This document shows positions 1 to 10,900 of a stretch of 64,000 bases of DNA, one piece after another. Where the stretch lies: assembly GCA_033239005.1 (NCBI GenBank), contig BSQZ01000040.1, positions 1,161,099-1,225,098 of the forward strand, written 5' to 3'. The notes under the pieces were generated by a model. The model was not told where the DNA came from. It was given only the letters and a program-made list of their open reading frames with translations, and ran no database searches. The position numbers and the translations under genes are program-made. Source of the stretch: Lamellibrachia satsuma (lineage: Eukaryota; Annelida; Polychaeta; Sabellida; Siboglinidae). Within the stretch, counting starts at the first letter, position 1. Each line of letters opens with the position of its first letter.

Positions 1-2879
1 TCACAATGGATAATTGGTAAGTGTAACTAAAATTTTCTGACCTAAATATTTCACGAGTACTTGCGTGCTTAACGCTTCTGGTTCGAACTCGGGCCCCTGA
101 CGCCTGAGGATTTCTACGTTAAAAGTTGTATAGCCTTTATAAATTTTATTATTATTATTATTTATACTAATGTACCATAATGTATGCATGTATTTGTGAC
201 ATGTCTCGTCTGCCATTGCACAGTGTTAGAGAGTTCAGCGTGTCTTTGTTGTTGATGATCAGTGTTGGCCCACGTCACAACGAAGACTGAAAGACACAGG
301 CAGGAGGTGATTCCAAGTTATTGACGCTTAGACCGCACAACCCAAACGGTGATGCCGAACGCTACAACATCGCCAGCAAGTGAGGGCAACTGAAGCGGCG
401 TCTGTCTACGGATTTGTAACGACAACGAACCAAGCCCCAGGGTTCCTGGGGTCGGTAGGCGGAACACTTCGTCGCGGCTAGGCGCTGAGCGTAAACATCA
501 TGACGTCGTCTTCAGACGTAACAAATCAATGTTTGTGATGCCATTTATCAGTCTGACTATACACATTAATATAAATTTGACCAATTATATTGCAAGAATA
601 TTTTATGCTGATTTGCTTATTCACACACTTATTTATTTTGCCATTTAATGGCAATAGCGCATTTTATCGCTCAAAACTCAGCATGGGGACTGAGCCCAGT
701 CTACTATGTGAGGATTGATAATTGTATGTTATACTATAATGAATTAATAATTCTAAATGCTGGATAGCATGATTCTGAATTAATTATGTAATTTCAGTAT
801 TAATATGTATATGTGTTTGGCCACACGCCTAACGTAACTGTAACCTATGATTCCAAACTGGCACACCTAGTGTGCCAGTTTGGAATCATAATATTATCTT
901 TAGCTTATGGTACACAATTATCTTAGCTATCTAGGGGCTTTAGTACACTAATGTTATTACTTAGGAGAATTGGTTGGTTTGCACACTTGTGATTCTGGGG
1001 AGTGACAGTGTGGTTACCATTTCCTTGCTAGTGATGCAAGTGTCTGACCACTACTCAGTGACATATCGACTTGACAAGACAGGAATATACATGATACATG
1101 TACTTTTATTTAAATAAATTTGAGTTAAAATTTTAAGATTCTTGTTCTAGTTTGTTCACATTTGTACCACCCAGTTTTCTTACATGCATTGGGCATTGGG
1201 CTCTCCCATGTATGATTCTTCGTGGGTTGAATGCTGATGTCACATCTAATAAAAATTATTTACCCATGAGGTACAACAACCAGTGATGTAATTTGGGGAT
1301 CCATGCAGGGTGAGATTTAGCACGTCATGGAAGGTGGCCAGTCGGGCTACCAACACTGCAAAGTGAAGCAGCCCGACAGCTTCTCAGGTAGCCCACATGC
1401 TAATCAATACTTGATGATAAAAAGTAACTACTTTGTTTTTGAAGATAGAATGTATGAACGACATAAACAACAAATACAAAAATAAAAAACAAACCGCTTT
1501 GAAACATTTATTTTCAAGGCAAGATCAATACAATGTAATACATAATACTGAATAAAATACAGTATACAATTGTACACATGTGACAGAATGTTTTGTTTTC
1601 ATAACATGGTACGCCAACAGATGTTGTTGATTAAATATACAATAAATTATCCATATTGATATCGCTTCGGATACGTTTTGGCAACGTTTCTTGCAATTGT
1701 CACAAACACACGATTTCTGGTTAACATAAATGCGATATAGCCAGGACAACACTTCAGAGATGTTTATTAACATTCTGTTTATTTTGCTGCGTCTAAAATA
1801 TTGCAGCTGTGTAAATATTTCGAGTCGCCATGCGGGCCACTGTAGTCAAAAACTGAAATCGCCCGAAGCCATTTTTGGGCGCCATTGGCATTGGCGACCG
1901 GACGACCGCTAAATCTCATCCCTGGACATGTACAGAATGCATTAAGCATATGTCTGTATTACAGCATTATGTTGATACCATCTGTGGCATTCATGATTTC
2001 TAAAGCTGCTTATATGAAACAAATTAAACACATAAATTGACTGTCATCTATCCTTATGACTATTTATTAAATATTATAGGTCTAAAATCACATAATCATA
2101 ATCAGTCTTAAAATTTCTGATCCAACATTTGTGATGTGACATTAACATGTAATTAAGCGTTAAAAGAAACTGTGCATCAGGTTTCCACATTGATGTCGTT
2201 GCACAGCTTTTACCAAGAGAAGACATGTCCAAAAACGTAATATATAATATACATGCCGAGTCAGAAAGATAGGGAGAGTATGAAAGAGTGAGCGAGACAG
2301 GGACAGACAGAGACACATTTGACTCATATACATGGATTAATGGCAGTTTAGCTGTAAGTAATTTGGTAATAGACCTATTTAACTGTTGGTGTATGGAAAT
2401 GGTCAAATTGTTAACTTGAATACTATGTGGCCTAGTGTTTACTTATTTTGACATAACCTAATTAGTTGACATACATTTAACATTTGACCTATATACCAAG
2501 ATTAATGGAATAATTTAGCTGTAATTTATTATATACCGGATCAGGTAAACTTTTAATTGGTGAAAGTTGTCAATACATCGACTTGAATACGGTGTGACCT
2601 TGTATTGACCTTGTATTATGGAAAGTTATTGTAACTAGTATGTCATAACAGGTAAATAGATAGGGAATTAATAGATGAAACATAATGTCACTGCACAATT
2701 ATCAAGACAATTTATTATAACATTCCAGCTGTGCAGCAACAGTCATAATTTCATGGAAGATAATGTTCAGAAGTCCATACTGGTGTTCATGCAGGTATAT
2801 TTTATAAATGTTCATAAATCCATGCAAGCACAGTGTAACAATGTTCGTAAGGTCCTGCATATATATAGAATAGCAATTA
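1..2879. other. Intergenic or long 3' flank, no supported gene
   Basis: AT-rich with no convincing ORF. The minus strand has an AATAAA near 1507-1512 (TTTATT on plus), which could end a long alternative 3' UTR or an unseen minus-strand transcript. The palindrome at 846-890 is listed separately. Confidence 0.5.
846..890. repeat. Perfect palindrome, 21-bp arms, 3-bp loop
   Basis: The left arm (846-866) and right arm (870-890) are exact reverse complements separated by CTA. The arms contain TTCCAAACTGGCACAC. Such a perfect hairpin is rare by chance. It could be the remains of two MITE ends joined head to head, or a hairpin-forming RNA. Confidence 0.85.
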
Positions 2880-3530
2880 TTACAGGTACAGCAATATTTG
2901 TAATTCCACAGCAGTGCAGCAATGTTTGTAAGGTCCTGCAGATACAGCAACATAGCAATATTTGTAATTCCACAGCAGTGCAGCAATGTTTGTAAAATCC
3001 TGCAGATACAGCAACATAGCAGTGTTTGTAATTCCACAGCAGTGCAGCAATGTTTGTAAGGTCCAGCAGGTACAGCAATGTTTGTAATTACACAGCAGTG
3101 CAGTAGGTACAGCAACACAGCAATGTTTGTATATTCACAGCAGTGCAGCAATGTTTGTAAGGTCCAGCAGGTACAGCAACACAGCAATGTTTGTAATTAC
3201 ACAGCAGTGCAGTAGGTACAGCAACACAGCAATGTTTGTATATTCACAGCAGTGCAGCAATGTTTGTAAGGTCCAGCAGGTACAGCAACACAGCAATGTT
3301 TGTAATTACACAGCAGTGCAGTAGGTACAGCAACACAGCAATGTTTGTATATTCACAGCAGTGCAGCAATGTTTGTAAGGTCCAGCAGGTACAGCAACAC
3401 AGCAATGTTTGTAATTACACAGCAGTGCAGTAGGTACAGCAACACAGCAATGTTTGTATATTCACAGCAGTGCAGCAATGTTTGTAAGGTCCAGCAGGTA
3501 TAGCAACAGAGCAATGTTTGTATTTCCAGC
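2880..3530. repeat. 109-bp satellite array (CAGCAATGTTTGTA family)
   Basis: At least four nearly identical 109-bp units between about 3060 and 3530. Each unit is built of two ~55-bp half-units sharing GCAGTGCAGCAATGTTTGTA. More diverged half-units extend to about 2880. Both strands are open over several copies only because of the repeat, and these ORFs are not genes. Confidence 0.9.
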
Positions 3531-4600
3531 ACACTTGCTGTTACATACGATGCACGAAACTGTGCCCAACTAGTAACAACGTGAGCCTATTAGTACTCAT
3601 ACTAGTGCTGTCTCGGTAAGTAGCCATTCTGAAAATATAATGCATAGCAGTACATTTTCTGAATATTCCCCGAGGGAGAAGGGAGGGAGGGTGAGCGTGC
3701 GTGCGCGTGTGTGATGGGGAGGGAGACAACAAGAGAGACAGGGAGATAGAGAGAACTAAATTCAACTTTAGAACAACAATAGTTTAACGTAAGGAAGACA
3801 ATGGAAGAAGTTCACTCTCAGAATCTAGTACAATTATTTGATATAGAATGATAGCAGTTTATTCAAAACAAAATAAACACAACATTTTGATAATACTTTC
3901 GTTATTCTGATAGCTAGATATATTAGATCAGGGGAAAAAACATGTCTTTCCTTGTACTTGGATCTACAGTACAGGAATAAATGTCTTGCTATGGGTAGCA
4001 TTTTTGTGCAGTGGCGTCTTAGCGAATAAAACGTCTTTTCGTCGTTCTGTAATAGTAAGTACATCACCAAAAAATACTAACAATTTGTTTGCATTCAATC
4101 GATGAAATAATTTTGACTCATCTATAATATATAGATCCATTGTAAAAATGTTCCTTAAGATGTTTGTCAAAAAAGCCATATCCTCGTAAGTATACCAATA
4201 ATAAACCAGTGCGTGGTAGTGCACTCTTTGACATTTTCGGGGACTTTGAAATGACGGCGCAAATCACTCAATTTTACAACATTAAGCAATATTCAGAATA
4301 TACAAAATGGAACTTCTTGAGTATTGTTAGATACTGAAGACGATGTTCTGATCATTGAGCCTTGAAGTTGAGGAATCGGTAAGCTTGCATATATATAATA
4401 TTATAGCCGCTATGTCGACTTTAAAATATTAATAATTAAATTGGAACGTTCACTTTGTGACGCTAAACATAATATTATTAATCACTAACCTCTAACAGTA
4501 TTCTGTGAATCACAAAATACAAAAGTATACTTGTATATAGGCAGCAATTTATCATCAAAGTTGAGCTGCGATTGCCTACCGATTGACAGCACTGATCTAT
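3531..4600. other. Non-coding flank, nothing recognised
   Basis: AT-rich sequence with a GA/CT-rich patch near 3660-3760. No coding frame, RNA gene or element was recognised. Confidence 0.4.
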
Positions 4601-4679
4601 CCAATATGGCGGCACGGTGGGTCAAATTTACAGGACGACGCGTCATCCAGTTATATATAGATCAGTGGGTACTGCACGG

Positions 4680-5215
4680 TTGGGCGGGTGTCGGGACAGT
4701 CAAAACTTGCCCGTTATCCCCCTTTTCCGAGGTAGCAGTGCCCATATTCCTATCAACATCCTCATAACCGTTCACTATTTTAAACACTTCTATTTGGTCT
4801 CCTCTTAGTCTCCTGGTATCTAGTGTTGTCAAACCACATTGTAATAAGCGACTTTCATAACTAAGGTCTCTCAATTCTAGAATCATTTTAGTTGCTCTTC
4901 GTTGTACTTTTCTAGCTTGTCTATGTTCTTTTTACGATATGACCTCCATGCTTGAATACAATATTCCAAATGTGGTCTAACTACTGCTTTGTACAGAGGT
5001 ACATTTAGCTATTTCTCCTTATGCGTGATAGTTCTCCTAATTAGCCCTAGAATTTGATTTCCTTTCGAAGCAGCAATCCCACTTTGCTCTGAAAATTTCA
5101 TGTCAGCACTAAATGTTACTCCTAAGTCCTTTTCTTGTGTGGTTCTACCTAGTACAGCATCCCCCATTTTATATTCTTCGTCCATGTTTCCATGTCCTAT
5201 GTGTATGCATGTCAC
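4680..5215 (-). pseudogene. Broken non-LTR retrotransposon (reverse transcriptase C-terminal end)
   Basis: The minus strand encodes, in pieces, the end of a LINE-type reverse transcriptase. One piece reads EKDLGVTFSADMKFSEQSGI and the next RDLSYESRLLQCGLTTLDTR followed by RRLRGDQIEVFKIVNG. Between them are an in-frame stop (about 5010) and a one-base frameshift (about 4900). Both ends are truncated; upstream it abuts CpG-rich tandem units. A dead copy. Confidence 0.8.
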
Positions 5216-5560
5216 CAGCAACGCAACGTTAACACGGACACGGGCGAACGCTACTCGAAACATCCACCGTCGATGCCTTTGGACGGTGAACGTTACGCGA
5301 TCGACGCCGAACGTCCAAAACGTCCGACGTGGATCGAGGCGAGGATCATCTATCTTGGCCGCAGATAAACGGTCTCGGACGAACGTCCAAAACGTCCGAC
5401 GTCGATCGAGGCGAGGATCATCTATCTTGCCCGCAGATAAACGGTCTCGGACGAACGTCCAAAACGTCCGACGTCGATTGAGGCGCTCGGACGTCGAAAA
5501 CATTCATAATGGTCGTGGATGGACGCTGTCGAACTCGTACGTTGAACGACACCGGGAACA
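5216..5560. repeat. CpG-rich tandem units with GACGTCGATCGAGGCG
   Basis: About 2.5 copies of a ~67-bp unit containing AACGTCCGACGTCGATCGAG and ATCATCTATCTTG lie at about 5310-5490, with related CG-rich sequence on both sides. Base composition (many CG dinucleotides) differs sharply from the AT-rich surroundings. Both strands are open over it, but only as a consequence of the repeat. Confidence 0.75.
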
Positions 5561-5688
5561 TTTTTGTTGACGCTGTCGGTGATTAACGTTTGATTGTAAA
5601 AACATTAGGCAGTGTTTTGCGTTAGCATAATTGAACGATATGCCACGAGGACTGTAACTTAGGTTATCATTGAATAAAGTTGTGATAC

Positions 5689-5689
<1 letters not shown>

Positions 5690-5731
<42 letters not shown>
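5690..5731. repeat. (AT)n microsatellite
   Basis: About 20 uninterrupted TA dinucleotides. Confidence 0.95.
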
Positions 5732-5732
<1 letters not shown>

Positions 5733-5733
5733 C

Positions 5734-7877
5734 TGTCATACCTTCAATTAATTTATGTTCAACAAACAACCATTATTATAAAAGACGACACCACTTGCAA
5801 CATGTAAAATGCAGGTATAAACAAACAATTGATTATATTTTGAAAAGCGTTTGAGAAATGCTAAGGGCAGTACCCTTTTTATTTTAGGGTCCACAGAGAA
5901 ACTAAACAAGTGAACACGTGGTGAACATTTCATCGTCAGAATTCTTTTATTCAGACTCCATCGTCTCGGTTTCTACAGATCATTGGAGAACGATATCATC
6001 ACGCCGAAATGTACAATTCCACGTTCTCACTTCTACTAATTTTAGTTTGTGTACCTTCAAAAACAACACATGGAGTTTTATTCTCCCAATTTATAAATAA
6101 ATTCACTTGTTACAATCCTACAAAATAACAAAACACGTACACCTGTCAAGTATTACTCGCGCTATTCGCATCTCTCTAATTCACATATTTTATAATTGCT
6201 TCTCATTGACATAATTACGAATTCATACATCAACAGATACACACAGTTTATAAATCCGACAAACATATACAAGTACATAAATGCCATATTAATTCTATGA
6301 ATGTACAAACGGTGTCTCTATTACCACTGCAAAATTCTACCAGAACAATTCGCACTTTAGCCACACGCCTGTAAATGCGCACAGGCCTGAAAAAATAACA
6401 ACTATTAACACAATCAACCTCTGTACACATTCAATTCAATTAAATGACTGATTAATTTCATACTTCTTCAACAGCTTATTAAATACAGCAACTTGAGAAA
6501 ACAAGAAAACGAATTCAGCAACAAACAAGTCGATGTCAAGAATCACAATGGATGTTGCGCACACTGTCAAACTTGTCACCAAATCAACTGGCCGTGCGAT
6601 ATACCCAAATGCATTCCGGAGAAAATTTAACACTGGGACGCAACTGTAACGAGGGCAAATTGAACTGCATGGTGGCACAACACCCTGGTCCAAGCAATCA
6701 CGAGCGCTGTATTAGTGGTTGTCTTTATTTTATGTTAGCAATGCTTATTGCAGCAAAATATGGATGTTGGACTCTTCTGTAACTAAGAGAAGAACTTTGG
6801 CTGAGGGATGCTAGTGCATCAGGCTTGAACACGCGTTGGCATGAATACATGATTGTCTGGTGTGTAAGGCAACATAATCGTGGGAATATTGTAGGATCCA
6901 TGTCACAATCAATGTGAACAACAGGAAGTAGGGACTGGATTGTTGGGTGGTGCCATCTGGGTATTGCAGTCTCCCACTAAATTCAGCATACCCAGCTGTG
7001 CTAGAAATCCATACTCTAAACATATGGACACAACAGTTTTCACGATACTACATCTTGCTGACGACGCCCGAGCCAGCTTCTTGAGCAACTCCAAACGGAC
7101 GAATGAAATTCGTGCTGCGACGGAAAGAAATCCGCAAATCAAAACGCGGCAGCTGCATCTACGGAGAGCAGCTGCCGCGACGTTAGTCTCTACATACATA
7201 TGGCATCAGAAAATAAAGCATCTCTTAAATGCTCACCAGCAAAACATTCTATGTCGCCACTGTACATCATAGGATGATCAAGTCATATTGTACAATATCA
7301 ACAAAATGTACACACAGCCGGCTCTAGGTGTATAGTCAAATACGTATATATATCTCTCTGCTAAACGATGTATATTAAAATCTTGACTGCGTCCTCAGAT
7401 ATATATATATATATGTGTGTATACAGTATATAGACAGAAATACACTGTACAGAAAGGTCACGTTCGTAACTAGTACAACTAGCACTTGTATTTATGTATC
7501 GATTTGGAAGCTTCAGCGCATGGTAAAATGTATACAGTTGGTCATTAGTTTACCACATTTTGTTTGAAATTTACACACACGTTTATGAATAAATGAATAT
7601 GTATGTTAGCAAGGCATTGTTTACACACTGGGCCCTGTATAAACACTAGGCCTTGTTAAAACACTGAGTCCTGTTTAAACACTGGGCCCTGGTTATTCAG
7701 CTGCTGTCACTATAAGACACACAGCAGACTTGGTAGACTGGCAAACCGACCTGGTCATTTCATGCATTAGAAATTCCATAAATTCTGCCACAAATTACCA
7801 CCATTCGTCTAGCTGCCCCTTGTGGCAGAACCAGTGAACCGTGACGGGCAAAGGAGTGGTGTTGATGACCCAGATAT
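5734..7877 (-). other. Probable 3' UTR of KMT2C/D
   Basis: No convincing coding frame follows the stop codon. The first AATAAA on the minus strand is at 6724-6729, about 1.15 kb past the stop; further ones lie near 6076 and 5946. The region is AT-rich with short (TA)n runs, for example around 7400. An (AT)n tract at about 5690-5730 and then a retrotransposon relic mark the likely outer limit. The exact polyadenylation site cannot be told from sequence. Confidence 0.5.
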
Positions 7878-7970
7878 TTAGTTCATCCACTTGCGGCAGT
7901 TGGGGGCACCACACAGACACGGAATCTTGTGCTGGTCATCCTCGTAGTCAAACTTGTAGTCGTACGTCAG
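7878..7970 (-). CDS. KMT2C/D: KMT2C/D exon 41: SET C-terminus, post-SET and stop codon
   Basis: 30 codons plus TAA at 7878-7880. Encodes [20 protein letters not shown], then [10 protein letters not shown]. The catalytic-pocket tyrosine of TYDY and the post-SET C-x-C-x4-C zinc ligands are present, and the terminal RKWMN is identical to human KMT2C. Confidence 0.98.
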   Translation of the reverse strand: MTYDYKFDYEDDQHKIPCLCGAPNCRKWMN

Positions 7971-10900
7971 CTGGAACAACAGGTCACATTTCTAATTCTG
8001 CCTGTCAACACTCCAACACTTACATAATGGCATAAAAACTCCCTACTCGGTTGATTTAGCCCATAGCCAATCGGGTTCGTTGATATACAAGTATGTAGTG
8101 TGAGAATAGTTTAAGTAATATGTGTAGTCAGTTTAACATGAGTGTATACTTTATCAAAATCATCAAGAGTATTAAATTTGATGGTTAGATGGTATAATTG
8201 CAATAATGTGAATAACTTTATGTTATATTATGTTATTATATATTATGTTATATTATAGAGCACTTAACCACTAAGTCACCATTTTTGCCCTTTTTGTAGA
8301 AGTTTGACTGGATCCAGTAAACAAATTGAATAGTTTATCCAATGATTTCATAAAAACTAAATAACATATTTGCACCAGATAGGTTCGATTGTATGCGAAA
8401 TAATTCTGGAAACGTGATTAGCAAGAAAAAAATTTAATAAGCAAAGACCTTATATAGAGCAACTTAAAACTGTTTGAGATAGTTTGTTGCTACAATAAAT
8501 TAGGCAGGTAAAACCGAGTGCCTGTCTCCTGCATCTTGCTCACCTCTTCACCACGTGCGAGCCGCCGTTTGGCGATAATAATGATCTTGCTGTCTTTCTC
8601 AAAGGGTACGACCTCAGCGACACAGTTTGGATTGCACGAGTGGTTGATATAGCGCGCTGGGCCACCTGTCATTGTCGCGTCGATCACCAAGTTGTCGTCA
8701 ATACGGAACATGTAGACACCACGATTCTGGAAGTGATGGAGACAGGCAAAATATAGTAAAAAAACAACAGACATGCTACAAAAGTGAGGAAACCAGGGCA
8801 AGAAGATATTTTTATCGTAAAATCATGTTTTATAGCATACTAGACGAGTTTCTAGCCATAGCAAAGCAGAAAAGGCAGCCACTGCAAGAGCTGATGACTC
8901 CAGTTTTACTAGGGCAATGGCAATGACAACTTCGTGCCTCGATGCAGCCATAGACTTCAAACAGAACAGTGACACACATAAAAAATATTCTGGAAAACAA
9001 ACACAGCCAGTCAGAGAGAATGCCAAGGGCACAGTATCTGTGTACACTATTACTTGGTAACAGCTGTCGGTGAGTACTCACTTGTTGCTCGTATATTTTC
9101 TCGCGCTTCTCCGCTACCTCGTTGCTGATCAGCTGACCAATGTACTCGATGACCATGGTGTGTTTCTCAAGGTCACGGTCAGCGAACAATCCCAGCCCCT
9201 GGGAAAGGCAAAGTGCCATTCATATATAGCACAGTATGTAACAAACATTGACTCAATACAAGCACTGTCTGACATATATTAGTTCACACAAATCCATATT
9301 GTTGTCTACTGCATGATCTGGTGCAATAACTCCGAATGGCCAAAGTTGTCCAGAAAGAGTATATAATTTCTTGCCTCCATGTGGTGGATTTGTGTTGGGG
9401 ACATACAGGGAGTTGGACAAAACTACCCAGGGAAAAACTCCCCCGACCAAAATGACAACAAAAAACCTTTTTTTACAACGGCCTTCCAAATCTACCCTAC
9501 AATTATTCAAACCATCCTTTCAACCTCAAATTCAAATTAAGGTTTAAAAACATAAAATGGAATTTTTGCACAAGACCTTTGGCATAAAAATAACTTACAC
9601 CATGACAATGCACTTCACATTTAAGAAAAAAAAATTCCTGACTATTCCAGACTATTCAGGAAGACAAAATTCCCTGACCGTGAAAAAATATTTGTCTCCC
9701 TAACTTTTCACTGACCTTTGACAACCTTGTAACAGTGTTGCTGGCAAGATAATAATATTATGAAAACTTTTATCGTGCCAAAATGTTTGGAAACGAGAGC
9801 TCGGGGGTGCATCAAAACAAAGGGGTTAGGCAATAAAGTTGTCAACAGATAGATGGATACACTACAGAGTTAAGGAGGGTGAGCACGATTAAAAAGATAC
9901 GTTTCGGATGACAACAAAATAAATCAAGCTATTAATCAACAGACACACACACACCTGGACGTTGGATCGCCGCAGATACACATTGCTGCGCCATTCCGTC
10001 TTGAGGCGGCGATACTGCTGTGACTTGGAGTGCACGAACTGCTTCATGTAGGGCGCGTCCCCCGGTATCAGGGTAACCATCTGGGGCAGGGAGCATGTGT
10101 TGCTCGTCTGCAGCGTGTGTGATCTACACAGGACAGCACCAAGCACAATATATATATATATATATTCATGTCTATAGTTTACATATTACGTTTATCCACA
10201 CCCTGGTTTTGCATGGGTATAGTGCGGATTAATGAAGAATGCAGATTGGTGAAACATCCTACTATTATCCGTACAATAACTATCAGTTATAAATATAATG
10301 TATGTGTAATTTACATTGCTTTATAAGTTGATTGATCTCCAATAACCAACAGCACCTTGAACAAAGAATAAACAAAGTGGCTGTGATGCAAAAGCAATTG
10401 AAACTGAAATAACCAAACGTGACTGTCTTCATTATATCTTACCTGCGGAAGTGTCGCTGCTGGTGCTTAGGTTCCGATCGGGCACAGCCTGTGGGGTTGA
10501 TAGTCAGGGGTTGTTCTATGAGGGGTGAACGCCCAAATTTGATGTTATAATTGCTGCATAGCTCAATACACGGCAACTGCAAGACACAATAGAGGCACTG
10601 GTAAAATCAAATGATACAACTCACCGATCAGGGTACAAACAAGAGACAACATATATTTGTAATTATGTACAGCTGCTCATGAACCAGCTGGTTATTTAAA
10701 GATTTTTTTTATATCCGGTCAAAAGGCCAAAACATAATCAGAGAAGGGAGGTGCTAGAAGGAAACAAAACCTGGCTGACAACCTAACAATAAAGTTGGCA
10801 GATCCTAACTATTCTAAAACACTTACATACAGCAGTTATATGTCAACATGAAATCCAGTGTAAAAATGCTATGATACGAAATCAACCTTTCGTGAAAATA

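Noticed and set aside
1..216. Minus-strand frame running off the window start, with a B-box-like GAGTTCGAACC
   Set aside because: No A box at the right distance, no cloverleaf, and the peptide has no recognisable domain. Insufficient to call a tRNA, SINE or exon.
1507..1512. Polyadenylation signal defining a 6.4-kb 3' UTR of KMT2C/D
   Set aside because: AATAAA is common in such AT-rich sequence, and the intervening region contains satellites and a LINE relic. A nearer signal at 6724-6729 is more plausible.
3127..3433. Two identical 65-codon frames 109 bp apart
   Set aside because: They are copies of the 109-bp satellite unit, not duplicated genes.
5009..5570. Open frames on both strands (164 and 156 codons)
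   Set aside because: The minus frame fuses a LINE relic to CpG-rich tandem units, and the plus frame is its antisense. Neither has an intact domain.
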